From contig JADJAD010000009.1 in the NCBI GenBank assembly GCA_016704465.1, positions 310,001 to 374,000 on the forward strand: a DNA stretch of 64,000 nucleotides, given 5' to 3'. Origin of the DNA: Gemmatimonadota bacterium. Its GTDB lineage: Bacteria; Gemmatimonadota; Gemmatimonadetes; Gemmatimonadales; Gemmatimonadaceae. Positions 27,788-35,818 of the stretch are shown here, piece by piece. The number at the start of each line of letters is the position of its first letter. The first letter of the stretch is position 1. The position numbers and the translations under genes were made by a program. The notes below the pieces were generated by a model, which was not told the origin of the DNA, did not search any database, and saw only the letters and a program-made list of their open reading frames with translations.

Positions 27788-29850
27788 CCCGTCTCATCGG
27801 GCTCAACGCGCTGATGGTCGCCCTGGCGGTGGCCGCGTTCGGCGTCGTGATGGCCCCGATCGGAGTTCGGCGCGCGCGCGCGGACCTGGTGCGGGCGACC
27901 TACTCGGCGACCTATGCGATGTTCGCGCTCGTCACCATCGCGACGTTCGCCATGATCTTCGCCCTGGTGACGCACGACTTCAGCGTCGGCTACGTGGCGC
28001 AGGTCGGGAGTCGCGCCACCCCGCTGTTCTACACGATCATCTCGCTGTGGGGCGCGCTGGAGGGGTCGATCCTGTTCTGGGCGTGGGTGCTCTCGCTGCT
28101 CTCGGCACTCGTCGTCTTCTGGAATCGCGATCGTGAGGGGGCGCTGATTCCCTACACGACCATGACGATGCTGGCGGTGAGCGTCTTCTTCCTCATCCTG
28201 CTCGTCGGACCGGCCAACCCGTTCACGCTCATCGCACCGACGCCGCTGGATGGGCCAGGGCCCAACCCGCTGCTGCAGAATCACATCTTGATGGGGGTGC
28301 ACCCGCCGCTGCTCTACCTCGGCTACGTCGGGATGACCGTCCCGTTCGCGTTCGCCGTCGGTGCGATGGCGGCGGGCGAAGTGGGCGAGGACACCTGGAT
28401 CAAGCTGTCGCGCCGCTGGACGCTGGGGGCATGGGCGTTCCTCACGGCGGCGATCATCGCCGGGATGTGGTGGTCGTACGAGGTGCTGGGATGGGGCGGC
28501 TACTGGGCGTGGGATCCCGTCGAGAACGCCTCGTTCATGCCGTGGCTCACCTCCACCGCCTTCCTGCATTCCATGATGGTGCAGGAGCGGCGCGGCATGC
28601 TGAAGCTCTGGAACCTCAACCTGATCGTTGCCACGTTCGCCCTCACCATCCTCGGCACCTTCCTCACCCGCTCCGGCGTGCTGTCGTCGGTGCATGCGTT
28701 TGGCGAGGGGCCGATCGGGATGTACTTCCTCGTTGCGATCGCGGTCACGCTGGTCGCGTCGTTCGCGCTGGTGGCGGGCAACTCGGAGCAGCTCTCGAGC
28801 GAAGGGCGCCTCGACAGCGTCGCCTCGCGCGAGACGGTGATCCTGCTCAACAACCTGATGCTGACCGCCTTCACCTTCACGGTGCTGGTCGGGACGCTCT
28901 TCCCGATCATCGCCGAGGCGGCGCGCGGGGTGAAGGTCAGCGTGGGCGAGCCGTTCTTCAACAAGATGTCGCTCCCGCTCATTGCATCGCTGCTGTTCCT
29001 GATGGGGGTCGGGCCGGCGCTGCCGTGGCGGCGTGCGTCGAAGGAGGTGGTCCGACGTCAGCTCCTGCCGCCGCTCATCGGTGCGGTCATCGCCGCGGTC
29101 GCGGCCATCGCGGTGGGAGCGCACCAGGTGTACGCGGTGCTGACGTTCGCCTTTGCCGCGTTCGCGCTCGTGGCCAACGTGCGCGAGTACGTCACGGGCG
29201 TGAAGGCCCGCATGACGCTGCGCAACGAGTCGGCGGTCACGGCGTTAGGCAGGCTGGTGGGCGCCAACCGTCGTCGCTACGGCGGCTACATCGCCCACCT
29301 GGGGATCATCGCGATGGGGGTGGCCATCGCGGCATCGTCCACGTTCCGTCGCGAGTACGAGGCCACGCTGCGCAAGGGCGAATCGATGGCCGCTGGCGGA
29401 TACTCGGTCAAGTTGCTGGAAGTGTACGGGCGCGAGGAACCGCAGCGCTCGCGCATTGCCGCCAGCGTGGCGATCCTCAAGGACGGCGCGGAGATCGGTC
29501 GCCTCGACCCGGCGATGAACTTCTATCCGACCTCGCAGCAGCCCATCCCGACGCCGGCGGTGCGCAGCCGGGCGTGGGGCGACATCTATATCAACCTGAT
29601 GGCCTTCCAGCAGGACGGATCGAATGCCACGCTCAAGGTGATCGTGGAGCCGCTGGTGCCGTGGATCTGGTTCGGCGGCGGCATCATCTGCCTGGGCGCC
29701 ATCGTCTCGATGTTCCCCACACGCCGACGATCTGCCGCGTGGATGGGGGCCCGGGTGGCCCCTGACGGGCGCGGCGCGCGGCCGAGTCCTGGCGCAGCGA
29801 CGCCGGCCGGCGGCATGCTGGCGAGCAACACGCTCGAGGGAGCGGACTGA
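27784..29850 (+). CDS. ccmF: Cytochrome c heme lyase CcmF
   Basis: ATG 27784 overlaps the ccmE stop by 4 bases; the frame is open upstream but not homologous. The 688-residue polytopic protein has the WWD domain (GWGGYWAWDPVENASFMPWL), flanking conserved His (GVHPPLLYLGYVG; STAFLHSMMVQERRGM) and the FLTRSGVLSSVHAF segment. It ligates heme from CcmE to apocytochrome CXXCH sites. A ~40-residue low-complexity tail follows the last helix. It must serve the many multiheme cytochromes encoded just downstream. Confidence 0.96.
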   Translation: MTRLIGLNALMVALAVAAFGVVMAPIGVRRARADLVRATYSATYAMFALVTIATFAMIFALVTHDFSVGYVAQVGSRATPLFYTIISLWGALEGSILFWAWVLSLLSALVVFWNRDREGALIPYTTMTMLAVSVFFLILLVGPANPFTLIAPTPLDGPGPNPLLQNHILMGVHPPLLYLGYVGMTVPFAFAVGAMAAGEVGEDTWIKLSRRWTLGAWAFLTAAIIAGMWWSYEVLGWGGYWAWDPVENASFMPWLTSTAFLHSMMVQERRGMLKLWNLNLIVATFALTILGTFLTRSGVLSSVHAFGEGPIGMYFLVAIAVTLVASFALVAGNSEQLSSEGRLDSVASRETVILLNNLMLTAFTFTVLVGTLFPIIAEAARGVKVSVGEPFFNKMSLPLIASLLFLMGVGPALPWRRASKEVVRRQLLPPLIGAVIAAVAAIAVGAHQVYAVLTFAFAAFALVANVREYVTGVKARMTLRNESAVTALGRLVGANRRRYGGYIAHLGIIAMGVAIAASSTFRREYEATLRKGESMAAGGYSVKLLEVYGREEPQRSRIAASVAILKDGAEIGRLDPAMNFYPTSQQPIPTPAVRSRAWGDIYINLMAFQQDGSNATLKVIVEPLVPWIWFGGGIICLGAIVSMFPTRRRSAAWMGARVAPDGRGARPSPGAATPAGGMLASNTLEGAD

Positions 29851-30506
29851 TGAACTGGAAGCGTGCGGCATCGGCGTCGATCGTCGCGGTCCCGATCATT
29901 CTCCTGCTCGGGTACGGGATGACGCGCGACCCCAAGGAGATTCCGTCGCCGCTTCCGGGCCGCGAGGCCCCCGCTTTTTCGTTGGCCGTCTTCGCCGAGG
30001 GCGTCGGCGCGCAGCGACGTGCGGTCGGCGACACCGTGCGGCTGGCGGAGCACGCGGGCGAGGTGGTGGTGCTCAACTTCTGGGCGTCGTGGTGCCTCGC
30101 CTGCCGAGACGAGCACAGCGCGCTGTCGGCCGTCTCGGAGGCGTACGCTCCCAAGGGGGTGCAGTTCTACGGTATGCTGTACAACGACGTGCCGGCCAAC
30201 GGCACACGCTGGATTTCGCAGATGGGCGGCCAGAGCTATCCCTCGTTAGAGGATCCACGCACGCGCACGGCCATCGACTACGGGTTGTACGGGGTGCCCG
30301 AGACCTTCTTTGTCGGTCGGGACGGTCGGGTCGCGTACAAGCATGTCGGACCGATCTCGGCCGTGGTGCTGGCCAGGAAGCTGGACTCGTTGCTGGCGTT
30401 GCCCGGTCCGTCGCGCCCTTCCGGCGGCAGGCCGGTGGGCGAGCCGGTGGGCGAGCCGGTGGGCGAGCCGGCCCGGTCGGTGGCCGTGCCCCGGGCGGGG
30501 CGATGA
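29850..30506 (+). CDS. ccmG: Thiol:disulfide interchange protein CcmG (DsbE)
   Basis: ATG 29850 overlaps the ccmF stop (TGATGA). The 218-residue protein has an N-terminal membrane anchor and a thioredoxin fold with active site WASWCLAC (Cys82, Cys85) and the cis-Pro segment YGVPETFFV. It reduces apocytochrome cysteines in the periplasm before heme ligation. The C-terminus is odd: a PVGE unit is repeated three times, coded by a perfect 12-bp repeat (30432-30467), giving a low-complexity tail of about 30 residues. Confidence 0.93.
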   Translation: MNWKRAASASIVAVPIILLLGYGMTRDPKEIPSPLPGREAPAFSLAVFAEGVGAQRRAVGDTVRLAEHAGEVVVLNFWASWCLACRDEHSALSAVSEAYAPKGVQFYGMLYNDVPANGTRWISQMGGQSYPSLEDPRTRTAIDYGLYGVPETFFVGRDGRVAYKHVGPISAVVLARKLDSLLALPGPSRPSGGRPVGEPVGEPVGEPARSVAVPRAGR

Positions 30507-31033
30507 GCCGGCGCACATCGCAGGGCGCCAGCACCAACCGTCGTCATGATTTCGGGACGCGACAGGTGCGATCCTTGCTGGTCGCCGTGCTCGTGACGGC
30601 GACCGCCGTGTCCGCTCCAGCGAGCTTGCCGGCGCAGGCGGGCGAGGTGGTCACCTCGCGCAACGTGACGCTGGAGGAGCGCACGCGCGACGTCGCGTCA
30701 CAGCTTCGATGCCCCGTCTGCCAGGGCAACAGCATCCAGGACTCACCCTCGGAGCTGGCGCAGGAGATGAAGGGCGTGGTACGCGACCAGCTGGCCGCGG
30801 GGAAGACGCCGGACGAGGTCAGGCAGTACTTCGTGGACAAGTACGGGGAGTGGATCCTGCTGGAGCCGAAGGCATCCGGCTTCAACCTTGTGGTCTACCT
30901 GCTTCCGCTGGTTGGAGTGCTGGTCGGCGGGGTCATCATCTGGCGTTCGGTCAAGAAGTGGACCGCCGAGCCCGCTGTGGCGGAGGGTGCGGCGGTCGAG
31001 CCCGGCGCGGTCGATCGCGGCCACGCACCCTAA
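30503..31033 (+). CDS. ccmH: Cytochrome c maturation protein CcmH
   Basis: 176 residues, overlapping ccmG by 4 bases. A signal/anchor helix precedes the redox domain with the signature QLRCPVCQGNSIQDSPSEL (Cys70, Cys73), then the conserved YFVDKYGEWILLEP and a second membrane helix (VVYLLPLVGVLVGGVIIW). It works with CcmG and CcmF to present reduced CXXCH cysteines for heme attachment. CcmI is not in this operon. Confidence 0.95.
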   Translation: MSRRTSQGASTNRRHDFGTRQVRSLLVAVLVTATAVSAPASLPAQAGEVVTSRNVTLEERTRDVASQLRCPVCQGNSIQDSPSELAQEMKGVVRDQLAAGKTPDEVRQYFVDKYGEWILLEPKASGFNLVVYLLPLVGVLVGGVIIWRSVKKWTAEPAVAEGAAVEPGAVDRGHAP

Positions 31034-31109
31034 GGCGAACCAGCCAGCGGTCCGGGGTTTCATCGGGGCCGGCGCGACATCGCAACAATGTGGTACTTGA
31101 TCTACGGCA

Positions 31110-31137
31110 ATCGCCGCCCGGGGGGGCGGCGATTTTT
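31110..31137 (+). terminator. Rho-independent terminator of the ccm operon
   Basis: A 10-bp perfect stem ATCGCCGCCC/GGGCGGCGAT (31110-31119 and 31124-31133) with a 4-base G loop is followed by a T-run (31133-31137, then CTT). It is 77 bp past the ccmH stop. It separates the ccm operon from the multiheme cytochrome genes. Confidence 0.9.
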
Positions 31138-31232
31138 CTTGCGGTGGCTGTACCGGCGCGAGGGCACGACATGGGGAGATGCCTTCCATGAATCGCGCAT
31201 ACAGACTACTGGATTGTAGGGGAAGTTCCGCG

Positions 31233-31260
31233 TTGCGCGTGACGGTCACGTACGTAGTAT
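31233..31260 (+). promoter_or_regulatory. Probable promoter of the nonaheme-type cytochrome gene
   Basis: TTGCGC (31233-31238) and TAGTAT (31255-31260) are spaced by 16 bp in a locally AT-richer stretch, about 105 bp before the ATG. GAGGAGG precedes the start codon. The match is fair; no operator was recognised. Confidence 0.4.
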
Positions 31261-31364
31261 TACGGTGACATGAACCACGCCGATAATCTTCCAGTGGTGC
31301 ATGTGCATCAACCGCTCGGCCAAGCAGGGAGTGCTCGAGCCATCATCACGAGGAGGACCGGGTC

Positions 31365-32864
31365 ATGACGTGGCGAAGACAATCACACAAGGCGTTCATC
31401 GGCATCGCACTGGCGCTGCTGGTGTCGACGGCCGGGTGTGTGGACGAAAAAATCGTATATCGCGACGGGCCGAACTTTGCCGCCCCACCGGCGGCGGCCG
31501 CGAGCTTCCTCGGGTATAACGACGACGTCAACAAGGCCACCACCTGCGGTAGCTGTCATGTGGGGCAGCAGGCCAAGTGGAAGTCGACGAAGCATGCGGA
31601 TGCGTTCAAGACGCTCGAGACGAGCGGGCAGTCGCAGGGATTCTGCCAGGCATGCCACACCGTCAACAACCTCGGCAACGTTGCGACCGACACGACGGCG
31701 GGCTGGCGCTCGACCAAGGACAAGCGCTACCACGACGTGCAGTGCGAGAGCTGCCATGGCGCGGGGTTGCAGCACGTGCAGTCGCCGACGCGCGGGCAGA
31801 TGCTCGCATCGGTCAAGGCCGATACTGGCCGGGCGCTTACGACGGGATGCTCAGAGTGCCATACCGGCACGCACCACCCGTTCGTGGAAGAGTGGCGGTC
31901 GTCGCGCCACGCCACATCGTACACGCGCGGCTACAACAGCCTGACCTCCACGCCCACCGCGCCCGAGGTGCCAGGTGGTCCTCGCGCCGCGTGCGTCAGC
32001 TGCCACGTGGGACAGAACGTGCTGGCGAACTGGGGCGTGAACACGAACTACGCGGAGAAGTCGCTTGGGCAGACCAACGCGACAGCCGTCGGTGTCACCT
32101 GCGCAGTGTGCCATGACCCGCACGGGTCGCCCAACGCCGGCAACCTGCGTTTCGCAACCGATGCGCGCGATCTCGACAACAACCTGTGCATGAAGTGCCA
32201 CTATCGTCGGAGCGTCCCCGACTTCAGCGGAAGCCAGAACTCGCCGCACTCGCCGCAGGGGCCGATGCTGTTGGGACAGGCTGGATGGTGGCCCCCGGGG
32301 ATCCAGATCGACGGCGACATCGTGGCGAGCCACGGTTCCGAGCGAAACCCGAAGCTGTGCGCCACCTGTCACGTGAACAAGTACACCGTCACCGACAAGG
32401 CCACGGGCAACTTCGTGCAGAGCGTCACAGGGCACCGGTTCGCGGCGATCCCGTGCGTGGACGCGAACGGACTGCCGACCACGAGCCAGAACTGCACGAT
32501 CACCGCGCGCTCCTTCAAGTCGTGCGCGGGAAGCGGATGTCACACCGAGGCGACGGCCCGCACCATCATGCTGGGTGCCGAAGCCGATATCCTCCTGCTG
32601 GCGAACGCGCTGCAGACCATGCTCATCGACTCACGGGTGCCGGCGAGCGCCAAGGTGTCGGGCCAGGTGAGCACGTGGCGCGGTGCAACCTTCAACCGGA
32701 ATCTCGCGCTGCATCCGGGGTCGGAGGTGCACAATCCCTTCCTTGCCAAGGCCCTCCTGCGTGCGAGCATTGCACAGATGGCCAAGGACTACGGCATCAC
32801 GCCGCCGATTGCGCTCAGTCTCCTCGCACCCTACGACAAGCAGATTCTCGCCCGCAGCAACTAG
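31365..32864 (+). CDS. Multiheme cytochrome c lipoprotein (eight CXXCH plus one CX4CH)
   Basis: 499 residues with a lipoprotein signal (LLVSTAGC, Cys25). Eight canonical heme sites follow in order (CGSCH, CQACH, CESCH, CSECH, CVSCH, CAVCH, CMKCH, CATCH). A ninth site, SCAGSGCH, has four residues between the cysteines. The last ~100 residues are heme-free and helical. Extra His residues are common enough for bis-His ligation. It should be exported and lipid-anchored, possibly to the cell surface, and carry electrons. It is transcribed towards the porin-cytochrome operon from its own promoter after the ccm terminator. It could be the outer electron acceptor or a soluble-side relay; which is unknown. 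Confidence 0.88.
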   Translation: MTWRRQSHKAFIGIALALLVSTAGCVDEKIVYRDGPNFAAPPAAAASFLGYNDDVNKATTCGSCHVGQQAKWKSTKHADAFKTLETSGQSQGFCQACHTVNNLGNVATDTTAGWRSTKDKRYHDVQCESCHGAGLQHVQSPTRGQMLASVKADTGRALTTGCSECHTGTHHPFVEEWRSSRHATSYTRGYNSLTSTPTAPEVPGGPRAACVSCHVGQNVLANWGVNTNYAEKSLGQTNATAVGVTCAVCHDPHGSPNAGNLRFATDARDLDNNLCMKCHYRRSVPDFSGSQNSPHSPQGPMLLGQAGWWPPGIQIDGDIVASHGSERNPKLCATCHVNKYTVTDKATGNFVQSVTGHRFAAIPCVDANGLPTTSQNCTITARSFKSCAGSGCHTEATARTIMLGAEADILLLANALQTMLIDSRVPASAKVSGQVSTWRGATFNRNLALHPGSEVHNPFLAKALLRASIAQMAKDYGITPPIALSLLAPYDKQILARSN

Positions 32865-32893
32865 GCGAGCCAGCTTCCAAGGCGCATGAAGTG

Positions 32894-32933
32894 GAGCGGG
32901 TGAACGAGTCATCGTTCACCCGCTCCCGCTTTT
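32894..32933. terminator. Strong hairpin terminator after the multiheme lipoprotein gene
   Basis: GAGCGGGTGAACGA (32894-32907) and its exact complement (32912-32925) form a 14-bp stem with loop GTCA, followed by CCGCTTTT. It starts 30 bp after the stop codon and may serve both converging transcripts, although the T-run is on the plus strand. Confidence 0.82.
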
Positions 32934-33007
32934 CCGGGATGTGAGTGCCGCTCGCTGCCCGCATCGCGACGGGCGCGCGCCGTGAGGCGGGCGCCCGTCG
33001 CGTCTCG

Positions 33008-33084
33008 AGCGCCGTCGAGCGCCGCCGTCGAGCGCCGTCGAGCGCCGTCGAGCGCCGTCGAGCGCCGTCGAGCGCCGTCGAGCG
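33008..33084. repeat. 10-bp tandem repeat array, about eight copies
   Basis: AGCGCCGTCG is repeated five times without change (33031-33080), with imperfect copies on the left (33008-33030) and a partial one on the right. It lies in the spacer between convergent cytochrome genes. Confidence 0.9.
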
Positions 33085-33208
33085 ACCCGATCGTTGCACG
33101 CGCACGTGGCGCGCGCGGTCCGCAGCAGAGTCGCGCGCCCTCCGCCGCCTGCCACGCGCCGCCTGGTACATCACACGCCGCGAGTCCCGGCCGTCGCGGT
33201 GCCGGCAT

Positions 33209-33293
33209 CGCACGGCGCGTGTTCGCACGGCGCGTGTTCGCACGGCGCGTGTTCGCACGGCGACTGTTCGCACGGCGCGCGTTCGCACGGCGA
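33209..33293. repeat. 15-bp tandem repeat array, about 5.6 copies
   Basis: CGCACGGCGCGTGTT repeats at 33209, 33224 and 33239, then with substitutions at 33254 and 33269 and a partial copy at 33284. Units are adjacent, without spacers, so this is not a CRISPR. It ends just before the stop of the 14-heme gene. Confidence 0.9.
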
Positions 33294-33311
33294 CCGCGCC
33301 GGAATCGCCGG

Positions 33312-34910
33312 TCAGTCGTTGCGACTTCCGGCCGTTGCCGCGCTGGAGAGGATGCGCTGGCGCAACTCGTCGGGCGTGAGTCGCAGGTGGCAGGACGTGC
33401 ACTCGTCGCGCGACGGGACGTGATCCGACTGCTTCGCGTGGCAGCTCACGCAGAACGTGCGGTCGGGCAGCAGTCGCGTGAACACCTCTCGTTCGTGACA
33501 GTTCGCGCAGGTGAAGTGGGCGTCGCGCGAGTGCGTGGCGAGCAGGCGCGTGCCGTGGCAGGCCACGCAGCCGGTCGCGCGCTCGCGATGATGGTCCGTA
33601 TGGCACTGGGAACAGGGCACCACGGCGCGCACGTCACGCGCGGTGGCGTGGCACTGTGTGCACTCGGAGGTGGTGTGCTGGGCGTGCTGGAAGTCCACGT
33701 TGCGGCTGCGCGGCGCCTCGGGGGGACGGAGCGCCAGCGCCATTACCACGCGACGCGTGCTGTCGAGGCGCGCGTCGCCCGCGTGGCAGGTCGTGCATGC
33801 GAGCTGGTTCGTCGGTGCGTGATGGCATCCGTCGCATGACGCCGCCGTGACCCGGCTCTTGCCGTGTCTCGGGTCCACGGCGCGATCGGCGCTGCCGTCA
33901 GGCGCCTGGCGAGACGTGAAGTAGGTCGCGTCGCTGTGGCACGCGGTGCACGACACATCAGCGCGCACGACGTGCGAGAAGTGGTCAAGGGTTCCGCCAA
34001 GGACGGTGGACCGCGCCGTCTCGATGCCGTAGTGACAGCCGACGCAGGCATCGCGCGTGGCGTCGGGGCCCAGGCGAGGTGGGGGCGGTGCCAGCACCCC
34101 GGCGCGCGAGTACGCCGATGCAACACTGCCCATCGCGGCACGGAGGAGCTGGTCCGCACCCTTGATGTTGTGCATCGCACCCGCAGTTTCCACGATGCCC
34201 ACGGCCCGTCGTGCGTCGCGCACGCGGGATTGCGTTGCGCCACGCGCGAGTCGCGGATCCGCCTCGGCCTGCGCGACGTACGCGGTGACCGCCGCTTCAC
34301 GCCACTGCATCCCACCGACCCAGCGCGCGAGCATCCCCCGGAAGCGCGGGCCGTGGCAGCTGACGCACATGGCGTCGAACGCCGTGGCCCTGGCGACCGC
34401 GCCTCGTGCCGTGAAGGTCGAACCCGAATGACAGCCCACGCACGAGACGCGCGCCAGGTACATCGTGTCGGCCGGTACGGCCACACTGGGTACGTTGCCG
34501 GCGAAGAACGACTGAATGGCGACGTGGGAGTTCGCATGACACGCGACGCAGGTGGCCGCGGCGACAGCGACGAGCCCGGGCGCGGCGTCGTGCGCCCGCC
34601 CATGGCACGCGAGACATTGTGCCTGCATCGTCTCAATGCCCCCCGCGCCACGGGCCGAGCCGATGAGCGAGTCCCGCCGAGTCGGCGAGATGAGCGACGT
34701 GGTGTCGGCCGTGCGCTCGCCGACCCCCCGACGCCCCTGCGGCGCCCCGACGTCAGGGCGCTCGGGGCGCGAGGGCGTTGCCTCACCACCGCACGCGGCG
34801 GTGAGGAGCAGGAGCACGGCCAGGAGTGTGCTGGCGGCAGCAGCCGAGACGTCGCGCCAACCCCGCAGGTGGGCGCGGCACGTCGCGGGCAGTCGCCCTG
34901 CGTCGCTCAT
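33312..34910 (-). CDS. Tetradecaheme cytochrome c lipoprotein
   Basis: 532 residues. A ~40-residue N-terminal stretch ends in a lipobox (LLTAACGG). There are fourteen CXXCH motifs: four in the N-terminal third (CLACH, CVACH, CVGCH, CVSCH), a ~110-residue heme-poor segment, then ten closely spaced ones (CVGCH to CTSCH). The dense pairs CDGCHHAP...CTTCH and CTQCH...CSQCH resemble cytochrome c7/c3-type folds. It is the last gene of the minus-strand operon and overlaps the cytochrome b gene by 4 bases. Likely a membrane-anchored periplasmic or surface electron carrier. The heme-poor middle could hold a partner- or substrate-binding site. No known reductase active-site signature (for example nitrite reductase CX2CK) was seen. 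Confidence 0.88.
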   Translation of the reverse strand: MSDAGRLPATCRAHLRGWRDVSAAAASTLLAVLLLLTAACGGEATPSRPERPDVGAPQGRRGVGERTADTTSLISPTRRDSLIGSARGAGGIETMQAQCLACHGRAHDAAPGLVAVAAATCVACHANSHVAIQSFFAGNVPSVAVPADTMYLARVSCVGCHSGSTFTARGAVARATAFDAMCVSCHGPRFRGMLARWVGGMQWREAAVTAYVAQAEADPRLARGATQSRVRDARRAVGIVETAGAMHNIKGADQLLRAAMGSVASAYSRAGVLAPPPPRLGPDATRDACVGCHYGIETARSTVLGGTLDHFSHVVRADVSCTACHSDATYFTSRQAPDGSADRAVDPRHGKSRVTAASCDGCHHAPTNQLACTTCHAGDARLDSTRRVVMALALRPPEAPRSRNVDFQHAQHTTSECTQCHATARDVRAVVPCSQCHTDHHRERATGCVACHGTRLLATHSRDAHFTCANCHEREVFTRLLPDRTFCVSCHAKQSDHVPSRDECTSCHLRLTPDELRQRILSSAATAGSRND

Positions 34911-35818
34911 CGCAGCACCGCATAGAGCACGAGTCCGGTCAGCACCAGTCCGGTGGCGATCGCGATGAATCCGAGCGTGACCGACCAGAGGTATGCCGTC
35001 CGGCTTGGCGGGGGCTCTTCAAGCGCCGCGAGGTTCCCGGCCGCGTGCTCCCGCTCGTACTCGAGCGGGTGCTCCTCCTTCATGTAGCTCTCGCGCGCGC
35101 GCCCGGTGAAGATCACCACGTCGATCGGGAACTTCTCGGGACGCAGGTTCGAGTTGAAGAAATGGATGGTGAAGATGAAACCCATGGCGAGCAACGCCTC
35201 GTCGCCATGGACGATGGTCGCGACGTTGAATATCCAGCCCGGCAGGAACCGCGAGAAGAAGATCGGGAACCAGAGCAGCAGGCCAGAGCCCCCGATGATC
35301 GCGATGCCCCAGAAGACCGCCCAATAGTCGAACTTTTCCATGTAGCTGTATCGATCGAACATCGGGCGCGGTCCCCGTCGGAAGAACCAGCGGAACATGC
35401 CCGCCACGTCCCGGGCATCCTTGAGCGACGGGACCATCGAGCGTGGGCCCAGCAGGAACTCCCGCTTGTCCGCCGCCCGCGAGAAGCGTCCGGCGAGCAT
35501 TCCGAGGTGGAGGAAGAAATAGCCGAAGGTGATGACACCGCAGAAGCGGTGGAACACGCCCGCACCCTGCACGCCGCCGAAGATCCCCATCATCGTGCGC
35601 GCCCACGGCGCTTGCGAGAAGTGCAGGGGGAGGCCGGAGAGCACGAGGCCGAAGAACGACGCCACCATCAGGCCGTGCGTCAACCGCTCGACCGGGGTGA
35701 AGCGGCGGATGTATGGCCCCTCGCCACGGTCCGAGGTCGCGAGCGGTTGCGGCTCGAGGTCCGTCGCGCTGCCAAGGGCGGGCGGGAGGCGCGTGGCACT
35801 GCCGCTATCGGGACTCAT
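34907..35818 (-). CDS. Diheme cytochrome b subunit, quinol-interacting
   Basis: 303 residues with about five membrane helices: VERLTHGLMVASFFGLVLSG, FHRFCGVITFGYFFLHLGML, DYWAVFWGIAIIGGSGLLLWF, NVATIVHGDEALLAMGFIFTIHF and a final one. His in the first, second and fourth helices fit heme b ligation as in FdnI/thiosulfate-reductase gamma or CbcB-type subunits. It should move electrons between the quinone pool and the cytochromes c of the operon. It overlaps both neighbours by 4 bases. The pairing with a TM-anchored multiheme protein just upstream recalls the Geobacter CbcAB inner-membrane module. Confidence 0.85.
   Translation of the reverse strand: MSPDSGSATRLPPALGSATDLEPQPLATSDRGEGPYIRRFTPVERLTHGLMVASFFGLVLSGLPLHFSQAPWARTMMGIFGGVQGAGVFHRFCGVITFGYFFLHLGMLAGRFSRAADKREFLLGPRSMVPSLKDARDVAGMFRWFFRRGPRPMFDRYSYMEKFDYWAVFWGIAIIGGSGLLLWFPIFFSRFLPGWIFNVATIVHGDEALLAMGFIFTIHFFNSNLRPEKFPIDVVIFTGRARESYMKEEHPLEYEREHAAGNLAALEEPPPSRTAYLWSVTLGFIAIATGLVLTGLVLYAVLR

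Noticed and set aside
31301..31519. Short ORF before the multiheme lipoprotein
   Set aside because: It overlaps the real start region, has no ribosome site and no protein-like pattern.
33209..33293. Possible CRISPR array
   Set aside because: Repeat units are 15 bp and directly adjacent, with no spacers and no cas genes.
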